The notes: generated by a model not told the origin, from the sequence alone. Shown: positions 16,312 to 24,374, counted from the first letter of the stretch. The stretch: DNA of 28,971 nt from Longilinea sp035560795 (GCA_035560795.1 DATMYV010000028.1:1-28971), one strand, 5' to 3'. Numbers and translations are program-made.

Positions 16312-18987
16312 TCAGCTCCCGGAGGGTTTTTCCGTCGTTCGGCGCCGCAGCCACTTTTCCACTTCAATCACAACAAAGGCCACCAGACTCACACCCAGCA
16401 GATCCAACCACAGCACTGCGCTCAGGGGGGCGCTGCCAAACAGGCGGTTCATAAACGGCGCATACGTGAACAACATCTGGATGGCCACCATCAGCACCGA
16501 GCCGCCTACTGCCCAAGGGTTGGAGAAAAAGCCCAATTGAAAGGGCGAGCGTGTGAGTGAACGGGCGTTGAAAAGGTAAAGGATCTGTACGAATATCACT
16601 ACATTGACCGCAACAGTGCGGGCTTCTTCCACTGAAGCGCCGCGCAACAGCTCATACTCAAAAAGCCCAAACGCCCCTGCCAGTATGATCAGGCTGACAA
16701 GAACGATGCGCCAGATGAGCGCGCTGTCCAAAATGGGAGCTTGCGGATCACGCGGTTTGCGGGTCATCAGATCAGCTTCTTTTGGCTCCACCGCCAGTGT
16801 CATGCCAAGCACTGCCGCAGTCACCATGTTAATCCACAGGATTTGGATGGGCAGAATGGGCAGGGTCACACCGGTGACAATGGCAGCCAGCAGCACCAGT
16901 CCTTCTCCCAGGTTGGTAGGCAGTGTCCAGGCGATAAATTTAACCAGGTTGTCAAACACGCCGCGCCCTTCTTCGACCGCCGCCGCAATGGTGGCGAAGT
17001 TGTCGTCGGTCAGGATCATATCCGCAGCTTCCTTGGAAACATCGGTCCCGGTGATTCCCATTGCAACACCGATGTTGGCCTGCTTGAGGGCAGGTGCATC
17101 GTTAACCCCGTCACCGGTCATGGCAACCACGTGACCGCGTGCCTGCAGCGCCTCCACAAGGCGCAGTTTTTGTTCCGGAGCCACACGGGCAAACACGTTC
17201 ACTATTTCAGCCTGTTCCTGCAGCTCTGAATCGGTAAGCCTGGCCAAATCCGCGCCGGTCAGTACGGTGGAGCAGTCATCCTGGCAGAGACCGATTTGTC
17301 GCCCGATGGCCGCAGCGGTAAGGGCATGATCGCCGGTGATCATTTTGACGGCGATACCTGCCTGCATGCTAGCCCGCACCGCACTGATTGCCTCCGGTCG
17401 TGGGGGATCCATCATTCCCTGCAAACCCAACAGAGTCAAGCCTTCGATGTCCTCAAAGTTGATTGCACGGGCACCTGGTTTTTCCCGGCGGGCAAATGCC
17501 AGCACGCGCAACCCCTTTGAGGCCATGCTCTCTACCGCCTGGTGGAACACTCTCACCTCGCAGGGGTTCACCCGGCCGTAGGGATCCAGTGCGCCAGCAC
17601 AGCGCTGCAGCAGAACCTCGGCAGCACCTTTAATGTACATACTGCCATCGGCATGCAATGTGGCCATAAACTGATGTTGCGAGTCAAATGGAATCGTGTC
17701 AAGGCGAATCGGGAGGGCGTCAGCTTCACTTAAGCCGGCCTTGCGAGCCGCCGTGATTAACGCCCCTTCGGTAGGGTCGCCCTGCACTACCCAGCGCCCG
17801 TCTATTTGCACCACTTGGCTGTCGTTACACAACAGACCAGCCTTCAACGTCTCAAACATGGCCAAATCTGCGCTGCCATCGGCAGAGACAGTCCCTTCCG
17901 GTTGGTAACCGACCCCGCTCACCGTATAGCTGCCACCAATGGTGAAAATTTCCTGCACGGTCATCTGGTTCTGGGTGAGGGTGCCTGTCTTGTCGGAGCA
18001 GATCACAGTAGTGGAACCGAGCGTTTCCACCGCTGGCAGGTTGCGCACAATGGCACGCCGGCGCGCCATTCGCGAAACGCCGATTGCCAGCGTTACCGTT
18101 AGTGCGGCAGGCAGGCCTTCTGGGATTGCCCCGACCGCCAGTGCAATGGCTGCCATGAGCGTATCCACCACCGGCTGGCCGCGCAATACGCCCACCCCAA
18201 AGGTGAGTGCTGAAAGTGTTAAGATAGCTACCAGCAATACGCGGCTGAAACCGGCAATTTTCCGGGTCAGTGGGGTTTCCAATTCAGCCGCGCTTGAGAT
18301 CAACTTCGAAATACGTCCAATCTCGCTGCTGTCGCCGGTGGCGACCACTACACCCTCTGCTGTGCCATACGTCACCAGCGTGGATGCGTAAGCCATGGTC
18401 AACCGTTCTGCCAGCACCGCTTCCACTTCAACCGCTGACTTTGCATCCTTTTCCACCGGCAGAGATTCGCCAGTGAGGGCTGCCTCGGCAATCTGCAGGT
18501 CGCGGCTGGCGGTGAGCCGCAGGTCAGCTGGCACACGTGCACCTGCCTGCAATTGCACCAGGTCGCCAGGCACGAGTTCAGCGGCAGGCAGGCGGAGCAC
18601 CTGGCCGCCGCGCATAACAGTAGCCTCGGTGGTCATTGTTTTCGCCAGAGCGGTGATGGCGTTTTCGGCGCGCGCCTCCTGAATGTAGCCGATCAATGCG
18701 TTGATCAGCACAACCCCAAAGATCACAAGTGCGTCCGTCAGGTCCTTCAATACGGCGGTTACTCCGCTGGCTGCCAGCAGGATGATAACCAACGGATTGT
18801 TGAATTGAAGCAAAAAGCGCATCAATGGACTTTTACCTTTTTTAGGGGTCAATACATTCAAACCGAAGCGCTGCCGGCGCAGCCTCACCTCGCTTTCTTC
18901 GAGACCTTGGCCAGCCGGGGTTTGCAGCTGATCAATCACTTCTGCCGCAGATAGGTTGTGCCATGGTTGATGCGGTAAGGAATTCAT
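16312..18987 (-). CDS. P-type II cation-transporting ATPase
   Basis: An 891-residue membrane pump with the full P-type set: an N-terminal cation-ATPase domain, TGES in the actuator (near residue 174), PEGLP at 289-293 in M4, phosphorylation Asp332 in SDKTGTLT, and hinge TGDGVNDAPALK. PEGLP and the overall length place it with class II (SERCA/PMR1-like) pumps. In M6, SERCA-type calcium pumps carry N-x-x-T-D; here it reads NMVTAAV, so the acidic cation ligand is replaced by alanine and the transported ion is uncertain. Its ATG overlaps the TGA of the 41-codon ORF upstream (ATGA), so its translation is probably coupled. It appears inserted into a duplicated Rieske-PsiE-CrtI block. Confidence 0.92.
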   Translation of the reverse strand: MNSLPHQPWHNLSAAEVIDQLQTPAGQGLEESEVRLRRQRFGLNVLTPKKGKSPLMRFLLQFNNPLVIILLAASGVTAVLKDLTDALVIFGVVLINALIGYIQEARAENAITALAKTMTTEATVMRGGQVLRLPAAELVPGDLVQLQAGARVPADLRLTASRDLQIAEAALTGESLPVEKDAKSAVEVEAVLAERLTMAYASTLVTYGTAEGVVVATGDSSEIGRISKLISSAAELETPLTRKIAGFSRVLLVAILTLSALTFGVGVLRGQPVVDTLMAAIALAVGAIPEGLPAALTVTLAIGVSRMARRRAIVRNLPAVETLGSTTVICSDKTGTLTQNQMTVQEIFTIGGSYTVSGVGYQPEGTVSADGSADLAMFETLKAGLLCNDSQVVQIDGRWVVQGDPTEGALITAARKAGLSEADALPIRLDTIPFDSQHQFMATLHADGSMYIKGAAEVLLQRCAGALDPYGRVNPCEVRVFHQAVESMASKGLRVLAFARREKPGARAINFEDIEGLTLLGLQGMMDPPRPEAISAVRASMQAGIAVKMITGDHALTAAAIGRQIGLCQDDCSTVLTGADLARLTDSELQEQAEIVNVFARVAPEQKLRLVEALQARGHVVAMTGDGVNDAPALKQANIGVAMGITGTDVSKEAADMILTDDNFATIAAAVEEGRGVFDNLVKFIAWTLPTNLGEGLVLLAAIVTGVTLPILPIQILWINMVTAAVLGMTLAVEPKEADLMTRKPRDPQAPILDSALIWRIVLVSLIILAGAFGLFEYELLRGASVEEARTVAVNVVIFVQILYLFNARSLTRSPFQLGFFSNPWAVGGSVLMVAIQMLFTYAPFMNRLFGSAPLSAVLWLDLLGVSLVAFVVIEVEKWLRRRTTEKPSGS

Positions 18988-19109
18988 CTTGCCTCCGTGG
19001 CCACAATTGCACCAATTTGTCCTATGTCTGGTTTCTGCAGGGCTGCCCGATTCCGATGGTATTCAATGATTGGCAGGTCGCAGCGGAGCCACCCTCTGGC
19101 GGTGTTCAT
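18984..19109 (-). CDS. 41-residue ORF derived from a Rieske oxygenase C-terminus
   Basis: ATG at 19109 overlaps the TGA of the upstream CrtI-type gene (TTTATGA), and its own TGA overlaps the ATG of the P-type ATPase (ATGA). GGAGGTGGG lies 3 nt upstream of ATG. Residues 11-25 read DLPIIEYHRNRAALQ, matching DLPIIEYRRKRATLQ at the end of the intact Rieske protein (21151-22143), with several synonymous base changes between the two. It lacks any Rieske or iron-binding residue. It may be a decayed remnant kept because it passes ribosomes from crtI to the ATPase gene, or a small peptide with its own role. That it is translated is inferred from the ribosome site and the double overlap. Confidence 0.6.
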   Translation of the reverse strand: MNTARGWLRCDLPIIEYHRNRAALQKPDIGQIGAIVATEAR

Positions 19110-20623
19110 AAACCCACCTCCGATGGACTCTGACTCAGAGTTGATGATTCCCGAACACCCATCTCGCGCAGTGCTGCCTGTGCCACGCACAGACCGCCCA
19201 GGGCCGCCGCGGCGGTGGATTGTCCAGGGAAGATAGAATCGCCCACCAGCCACAAGTTGCTGCCAAGGCGCGGGCCAAGCGTTTCCAGCAGCCCTGTTTG
19301 GGGAAACCCGCCTACCCAACCCCATTTGCGGCGAGTGAAGTGTTGGAAGGTAACCGGCGTGCCTGGCATCACCAACCGTGCAGCAACGCGCAAGCCGGGG
19401 ATGGCTGCTTCAGCAGCAGTCAGCACCTTTTCGGTCATTTCGGCCTTGCGTGCTTCATAGGCTGGACGGTCATCATTGAAAAGCCGCCACCAGTCAATCA
19501 GGTTGGTATGGGTACTTAAGGTAAGCGCGCGGTGGTCCGTTGGAGCGCGGCTGGCATCCCAGGCCGGGCTAAGGGAGGCAAAAACACTGTTGCCCTCGCC
19601 CAACGGACGGCGAAGAATTATCTGGTGATGCAAAGGAAATTCCGGGGGAATAGTTGTGCCATCCAATCCAATGTACACCATAAACGCGCCCCAGCCTTCC
19701 GGAGGGCGGGAGGATCGGCGGCGAAGGGATGGTGGAACATCTTCGCCAAACAATTCAGCTGTGTTCCAGGGTGTCAGGTTGGCAATCACCAGGTCTGCGG
19801 GGAAAGAGCCGTTCCTTTTGGTTTCCACCAGGTAGGAACCGTTTGCTACGGTATGGACGCGATTAACTTCATGACGGTAGAGCACCTGCCCGCCGTGAAG
19901 GCGCAGCGCGCCAACCAGTGTTTCAGCAATGGCGCCCATCCCGCCGCTGAGGTGGACCACACCACGCCGCGGCAGGTCGAGGGCGGCTGCGCCGTAGAGC
20001 GCGTTGGCACGCCCGCTGGTGATCTGCGCCGAGATGAGCAGCTGCGCGTCGACAAATAAGCGCAGGTTTTCGGACGCATGGCGCAAATGAGCGGCGACCG
20101 GCCGGAAGGCGTCAACCAGCAGCCCGGCGTTACGCTGCTGGAGCACCCAGGGGATGCCCATGGAGACAGCCGCCCCCAGGTCAGGTAGAGATTGGGGAGG
20201 CCAGGGAGGCAGGCGCAGCGCCAGAGCCCATAGGGCATCCGCAGTTCGTTCCTGCCAGCGGAAAAAATCCACCCCGGGTTGGCTAAATGCACTGTGGATA
20301 TCATCCCAACGGTCTTTTCCAGAATGACGGGAAATGCTCGTCCCATCGGGTAAATGAACCAGCATGGCGGTCTCAGCCGGTCGGGCGGTCCAGGCGTCGA
20401 TCCCGGCAGCCTGCGCAACGCGATCCATCGGCCCGCCCGGATAAAATCCTGCGGCCAGCGTGGCGCCGGTGTCGAAGCGGTAGCCCCGGTGGAAGTAGGT
20501 GCTGGCGCAGCCGCCAGGGTAAACCTGCGCTTCAAGCACGGTTACTTCCTGGCCGGCACGTGCCAGCACGGCCGCCGTAGTCAACCCACCGATACCTGCT
20601 CCGATCACAACCACCCGTGTCAT
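19106..20623 (-). CDS. CrtI/CrtISO-type NAD(P)/FAD-dependent oxidoreductase (second family member by coordinate)
   Basis: A 505-residue flavoprotein of the phytoene-desaturase/carotene-isomerase superfamily. The N-terminus is VVVIGAGIGGLTTAAVLARA, with LEAQVYPGGCASTYFHRGYRFDTGAT just after. The C-terminal FAD-contact region is LWLVGDSIFPGQSTAAAALGGL. The GDSxFPGQ signature is typical of the CrtISO/CrtD-like branch that isomerises or desaturates carotenoids, rather than of classical phytoene desaturase. It is 23 bp downstream of psiE, and its stop overlaps the start of the 41-codon ORF. The ribosome site is weak (AGAAAGA), suggesting reliance on readthrough from upstream translation. Substrate is not determined. 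Confidence 0.82.
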   Translation of the reverse strand: MTRVVVIGAGIGGLTTAAVLARAGQEVTVLEAQVYPGGCASTYFHRGYRFDTGATLAAGFYPGGPMDRVAQAAGIDAWTARPAETAMLVHLPDGTSISRHSGKDRWDDIHSAFSQPGVDFFRWQERTADALWALALRLPPWPPQSLPDLGAAVSMGIPWVLQQRNAGLLVDAFRPVAAHLRHASENLRLFVDAQLLISAQITSGRANALYGAAALDLPRRGVVHLSGGMGAIAETLVGALRLHGGQVLYRHEVNRVHTVANGSYLVETKRNGSFPADLVIANLTPWNTAELFGEDVPPSLRRRSSRPPEGWGAFMVYIGLDGTTIPPEFPLHHQIILRRPLGEGNSVFASLSPAWDASRAPTDHRALTLSTHTNLIDWWRLFNDDRPAYEARKAEMTEKVLTAAEAAIPGLRVAARLVMPGTPVTFQHFTRRKWGWVGGFPQTGLLETLGPRLGSNLWLVGDSIFPGQSTAAAALGGLCVAQAALREMGVRESSTLSQSPSEVGL

Positions 20624-20646
20624 GTTTTTAGTCTTTCTAGATTGGA

Positions 20647-21132
20647 TTACGATCCATTTGGTTCTTGGCGTTCATTGGCAGGTTTCGTCAGCGCAAACGA
20701 TTCCAATGATCTCGCCAGACTGTTACTTCTTGAGCGGCGCCAGGCCAGCACAAGGTAATACGCCAGCGCCAGTGCGGTGATGATCGCTGCAATGCCTAGT
20801 AATGAATTTGCCGCGGTCTCCTTCAGATCGATGATGATTACTTTTCTAGCAATGGCGATCAAAGCCACTTCAATCACCACTTCCACGTGGACTACATGTT
20901 CCGAAAGGTACGCTCGGATGGTCTCCAGGAGTTCTACGCCAATGAGGATAAGCAAGAAAAAGCCAAAGATTTCGAGCAGGTCATCGATTTGAGGCAGGAA
21001 GTTCGGGGACCGTAGCATATCTCCCACCAGAACAATGGCAAATGCTACGGTCGAAAGAACAATAATGGTCATCATCATCAAAATCAGAACATAGATTATG
21101 GTTTTCTCGAAATACCTGGCTATCTTTTCCAT
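20647..21132 (-). CDS. PsiE-family membrane protein
   Basis: A 161-residue protein of the PsiE (phosphate-starvation-inducible E) family. Four hydrophobic segments are visible: about residues 12-36, 50-70, 82-100 (VHVEVVIEVALIAIARKVIII, the best conserved part) and 106-128. FLPQIDDLLEIFGFFLLI marks the second. The tail is basic and then polar. The molecular function of PsiE is unknown. The ATG is preceded by AAGGA, and the gap to the Rieske stop is 18 bp. A second, frameshifted copy lies at 15996-16307. Confidence 0.82.
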   Translation of the reverse strand: MEKIARYFEKTIIYVLILMMMTIIVLSTVAFAIVLVGDMLRSPNFLPQIDDLLEIFGFFLLILIGVELLETIRAYLSEHVVHVEVVIEVALIAIARKVIIIDLKETAANSLLGIAAIITALALAYYLVLAWRRSRSNSLARSLESFALTKPANERQEPNGS

Positions 21133-21150
21133 CCTATTAATTCCTTCGTT

Positions 21151-22143
21151 TTATACCACCGCAAGCGCTTCGGACTCAACCTGGAGGGTGGCCCGTTTCC
21201 GGCGGTATTCGATGATCGGCAAGTCGCCCTGGATGAGGATTTCACCGACCTTTAATCCACTGGTTTTGGGCTGCTGGGTGATCACCACCCGTCGGTCCTC
21301 GTGGGCAATATACACGTTCGACGGCATGGCCAGGCGGGTAACCAGTTGAGCCAACAGGGGCAGGCGCATGAAATTCTGGTAGAACCGCAGGTATAGGATG
21401 GTGTGCTCCTCATCCACCGGAACAAAAGCTGCCAGGATCCGCACCTTCTCGCTGATGTAGTTTTGCCACAAATTGGGGAAGAGAAATTCAAGATGCTGGC
21501 TTCCGGCCGGCTTAGCTGAAAGCTCGCTGCTTCTACGAGGCGGCTTGCCATCATCCGCCCGGTTGAATACATAGGTAAAGAACATCCGGTCACCCTTCCA
21601 TTCCACCACCGGGCCGTCGACCACGGTGCGGTTGCCGCTTCCGATGGTGTTGCGGTGGATAAAAGGCAGGTGAACCACGTCCAGCTGGTTTTCAATGACG
21701 CGCGAATAGTGCGCATTCCATGGATCGCGGGATGAGCCATAAAAGAATGTGTCATCCAGGTTATCAAAGAATTCCTGCATAGCCAAATCAGCAGGTGTTG
21801 AATGACCCCACCAGATCCAGATGAAACCGTGCGCCTCATAAGTCGGGTAGGATACCAGGCGCATGGCGTTGGGCACCACCCCATTGCGTCCATTGGCAGG
21901 GATCAGCACGCATTTCCCGGAACAATCGAATTCGAATCCATGAAAGGGGCATTGTAAATGTTCATTTTGAATAACCCCCGCACTAAGGGCCACCCCGCGA
22001 TGCGGACAGCGGTCGACCGCAGCCGAGACTTTGCCATCCGGAGCACGCCAGAAAACGAGTTTCTCGCCAAGACGGGTAACCCCTAACGGGCGGTTGCCAA
22101 CCTCTTTGGATTCCAACACCACATACCATTGATTGCGGATCAC
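21151..22143 (-). CDS. Rieske [2Fe-2S] non-haem iron oxygenase
   Basis: Starting from GTG at 22143 the protein has 330 residues. This start is chosen because AAGGAG lies 9 nt upstream and GTGA overlaps the TGA of the SRPBCC gene; an ATG 28 codons further upstream would lie inside that gene. The Rieske cluster ligands are Cys46 and His48 (CPHRG) and Cys65 and His68 (CPFHG). The mononuclear iron site is Asp155, His158 and His163 (D-x2-H-x4-H). This is the alpha-subunit-like architecture of ring-hydroxylating oxygenases and of the pheophorbide a oxygenase group. No ferredoxin or reductase partner is nearby. Coupled translation with an SRPBCC protein and the CrtI neighbour suggest a lipophilic, perhaps polyene, substrate, but this is inference. 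Confidence 0.85.
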   Translation of the reverse strand: MIRNQWYVVLESKEVGNRPLGVTRLGEKLVFWRAPDGKVSAAVDRCPHRGVALSAGVIQNEHLQCPFHGFEFDCSGKCVLIPANGRNGVVPNAMRLVSYPTYEAHGFIWIWWGHSTPADLAMQEFFDNLDDTFFYGSSRDPWNAHYSRVIENQLDVVHLPFIHRNTIGSGNRTVVDGPVVEWKGDRMFFTYVFNRADDGKPPRRSSELSAKPAGSQHLEFLFPNLWQNYISEKVRILAAFVPVDEEHTILYLRFYQNFMRLPLLAQLVTRLAMPSNVYIAHEDRRVVITQQPKTSGLKVGEILIQGDLPIIEYRRKRATLQVESEALAVV

Positions 22144-22577
22144 TGAAGCATGCTCCTTGTCTTGCTTGCTCGAAAAGCAAATAGAATCGGAAGGCCAAGC
22201 CACATTCCCATGCCGACCAGCCACCACCCGGGCTGCGGACGCAGCCGCAGGGTAATCTCATCCACTACTTCGGTGGTCTGGTTGTCCAACGCATTGAAGC
22301 TGTGGCGGTGCACCCATTCCGCGAACGGACCATGCACCTGGCGGTCGGTAAACCCGTTGGGTGAAACACCTTCAATACGCGCCAACCAGCGGACGCGCAC
22401 AGGTCCAACCCCCAGACTGAAATCCATTTCGTCGCCTTCGCCAAGCACGTCCGGAGCGCGATAAAGCCGCACACTCAGAGGCGGAGGTGTGATGGCGGGC
22501 ATGCTGGCTGCCTGGCTGTGGAAGTTACTGACGCGCACCAGTGGAGATCGCACCTGAAAACGATGGTGGTATTTCAT
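22140..22577 (-). CDS. SRPBCC (START-like) ligand-binding protein
   Basis: A 145-residue protein of the SRPBCC/cyclase-dehydrase fold. It starts with the typical strand KYHHRFQVRSPLVRVSNFHSQ, then ITPPPLSV, and later GFTDRQVHGPFAEWVHRHSF and TTEVVDEITLRL, all characteristic of this group. A hydrophobic C-terminal stretch (WWLVGMGMWLGLPILFAF) followed by basic residues may anchor it to the membrane. These folds hold hydrophobic small molecules in a deep cavity. GGAG lies 6 nt before ATG, and the stop overlaps the Rieske GTG start. The gap to the DUF1295 stop is 11 bp, so the three genes form one translational unit. Confidence 0.75.
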   Translation of the reverse strand: MKYHHRFQVRSPLVRVSNFHSQAASMPAITPPPLSVRLYRAPDVLGEGDEMDFSLGVGPVRVRWLARIEGVSPNGFTDRQVHGPFAEWVHRHSFNALDNQTTEVVDEITLRLRPQPGWWLVGMGMWLGLPILFAFRASKTRSMLQ

Positions 22578-22588
22578 AGGTTGCTCCG

Positions 22589-23458
22589 TTATTTTATCCG
22601 CGGGATCAAGACAGGCGTCTGCTTTTTATAAGCTTCATACGCATCCTGGCCGCCCCATTTCTGATCGGCCTTTTTCTCCAGCAGCGGAATGCCGCTGACC
22701 CGCGTCAGCAGCACTGAGACAAACACTGGAGAAACCAGGGCCACCCACTGCCAGCCGTGTAAAACCGGCAGGGCAATGATCATGACGCCAATCCACAGGG
22801 TGATCTCGCCGAAGTAATTGGGATGGCGCGATCGAGACCACAAACCGGTTTGGATAAACTTGCCATTGTTGGCCGGGTCGGCATTGAAGCGGCTTTTTTG
22901 ATAATCTGCCACCACCTCCATCCCAAACCCGAAAGCCCACACCAGGAACCCGATCAGGGCAAACACGTCCAGATCCTTGCGGGTTGTTGTGGTGATTGTG
23001 ACCAATGCAGCAGCCATCGTGAATGTCACCCACAATGCCTGGATCGTCCAGACATTGAGAAAGCGAATAAACGAGGGCTTGATCTCGTCGAAACGGTCAT
23101 CCTTTCCAGCTTTTTTGATTCGGCTGAACAGGAACGTCCCCAGGCGTGCGGCCCAGACAACCACCAGCGCCCACACCAGGATTGCCCTGCCATCTAAACC
23201 GCTGCTCAACAGCAGCGCCAGCGTGCTGACGGAGATATACGTGAGGCTGCCCGTCAGGTCAAAAAACTTTTCGGTTTGCCGCCAGAAGGCCGGGAGAAAG
23301 ACCAACCACTGGATAAGAAAAACCAGGCCAACCAACAGGGCAAAGACTGGCAACCCTGCAAAGCGGCTGCCACCCTGGCTGCCAGAAATAGCCACCAGGA
23401 ACCCGATCAAAATCAGAATCGGGAAAGTAATGAGCGCATTTCGATCAGTTTTTTTCAT
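22589..23458 (-). CDS. DUF1295 membrane protein (steroid 5-alpha-reductase-like)
   Basis: A 289-residue polytopic protein of the DUF1295/ICMT-like fold. The signature near residues 210-225 is SRHPNYFGEITLWIG, which in related enzymes contributes to NADPH or S-adenosylmethionine binding. About seven hydrophobic segments span the chain, and the C-terminus ends YEAYKKQTPVLIPRIK. Homologues reduce double bonds in isoprenoid-type lipids or methylate prenyl groups; members of this family also recur in light and singlet-oxygen response loci of Proteobacteria (from memory, not checked). GGTGG lies just upstream of ATG. The 63-bp gap behind the heliorhodopsin gene contains the ATACAA/TTGTAT inverted repeat. 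Confidence 0.82.
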   Translation of the reverse strand: MKKTDRNALITFPILILIGFLVAISGSQGGSRFAGLPVFALLVGLVFLIQWLVFLPAFWRQTEKFFDLTGSLTYISVSTLALLLSSGLDGRAILVWALVVVWAARLGTFLFSRIKKAGKDDRFDEIKPSFIRFLNVWTIQALWVTFTMAAALVTITTTTRKDLDVFALIGFLVWAFGFGMEVVADYQKSRFNADPANNGKFIQTGLWSRSRHPNYFGEITLWIGVMIIALPVLHGWQWVALVSPVFVSVLLTRVSGIPLLEKKADQKWGGQDAYEAYKKQTPVLIPRIK

Positions 23459-23483
23459 GGAATTCCACCTTGTCTTTTCAAGA

Positions 23484-23501
23484 ATACAAATCCAGTTGTA
23501 T
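23484..23501. promoter_or_regulatory. inverted repeat ATACAA-N6-TTGTAT before the DUF1295 gene
   Basis: A perfect 6-bp inverted repeat with a 6-bp spacer lies in the 63-bp gap between the heliorhodopsin stop and the DUF1295 start. Its TTGTAT half resembles the TTGTA core of the 11-bp repeats in front of the regulator gene. It may be an operator for the B12-dependent regulator or for another dimeric protein. It could also act as a weak processing hairpin. Confidence 0.4.
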
Positions 23502-23521
23502 AGAGATTTACCCGGGTCATC

Positions 23522-24328
23522 CTATACAGGGGCCAGGGTGCCGGTCCAGATCAGCCAGCAGAGCGCGCTTTTTGCCAGCAGGCTCAAGATGATGTAGACG
23601 CGCTCCCCAAACAGGTAGTCCTTCCACGGTCCAATCTTCTTATATTGCAAGACCATGTTGATGGCAAAGATGTTGAAAAAGACAAACAGCGTCGGAACAA
23701 TGGCGTAGACGAAAGTCGGCGGCTTGGCATCCCCGGAATTAACCGCACCCATGAAGTAGAGCGCGATTACAATCCATGGCACAATCCCGGCAATGCAGCC
23801 GTAGATGAAGGCTGTCCAATTGGTTTTCTGAGTGTTCTGGTTGTGCAACTCCATCATGATGCCAAACAGATTCATCGTGGCGTTCAATGTGAAGACCAGG
23901 ATGATTGCACCCAAATCCCAGATGCCGATCAGCATACCAATCAAAACTATCATCAATGAAGAACTGAGAGCATATTCGTAAAAGCGCACCGGGTTCATGC
24001 CCTTCTTCAAGTTTTCCACATAGCGCTTGTAACCAATGGTCGATAAATAGAAATGGGCTATAGCCGAGATGAGCAGGAAGAAGGAAACGGCAATCCCAAA
24101 CGGTAGTTTATAGAAAAGCTCCATGCCGGGCTTAAGCGAGCGGGTGGCAGCATCAAAATTCAAGTAGTTGGTGAAGATGGGATAGGTAGTGTCATTGCTG
24201 ACCAGGATCATAAAGATGCCCTGCGCAAGGTGTAAGAAACCCATAATCAGGTTAAATCGCCTCAGCGAGGTGAACTTGCGGTCGGTTGCGCTTAGCAAGT
24301 CGACTTTTCCGCTACTCATGATTGTCAT
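23522..24328 (-). CDS. heliorhodopsin
   Basis: A 268-residue seven-helix protein of the heliorhodopsin family, a microbial rhodopsin branch with inverted topology. The retinal Schiff-base lysine is Lys253 in LLAKSALCWLIWTGTL, the last helix. The counter-ion position is Glu118 in FYEYALSSSLMIVLIGM, a hallmark motif of the family. His33 (FLHLAQG) and His92 (AIAHFYLS) sit where the founding protein 48C12 has its two conserved histidines, and the spacing between these four residues is nearly the same. Heliorhodopsins show slow photocycles without strong ion pumping, and their function is mostly unsettled. AAAGGAGA lies 8 nt before ATG. Neighbours are DUF2177 and SOUL genes upstream and DUF1295 downstream. 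No retinal-producing oxygenase is in the window, so retinal would come from elsewhere. Confidence 0.92.
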   Translation of the reverse strand: MTIMSSGKVDLLSATDRKFTSLRRFNLIMGFLHLAQGIFMILVSNDTTYPIFTNYLNFDAATRSLKPGMELFYKLPFGIAVSFFLLISAIAHFYLSTIGYKRYVENLKKGMNPVRFYEYALSSSLMIVLIGMLIGIWDLGAIILVFTLNATMNLFGIMMELHNQNTQKTNWTAFIYGCIAGIVPWIVIALYFMGAVNSGDAKPPTFVYAIVPTLFVFFNIFAINMVLQYKKIGPWKDYLFGERVYIILSLLAKSALCWLIWTGTLAPV

Positions 24329-24374
24329 TTTCTTTTCTCCTTTGGTATGAATAAATGGATATCGATATGTTTCA

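Noticed and set aside
16604..17229. Plus-strand open frames opposite the P-type ATPase
   Set aside because: They are antisense to well conserved ATPase sequence and lack ribosome sites or family motifs.
24359..24368. ATATCGATAT palindrome between DUF2177 and heliorhodopsin genes
   Set aside because: It is a self-complementary 10-mer without a spaced repeat or promoter context. Such short AT palindromes are common, so it is not listed as a site.
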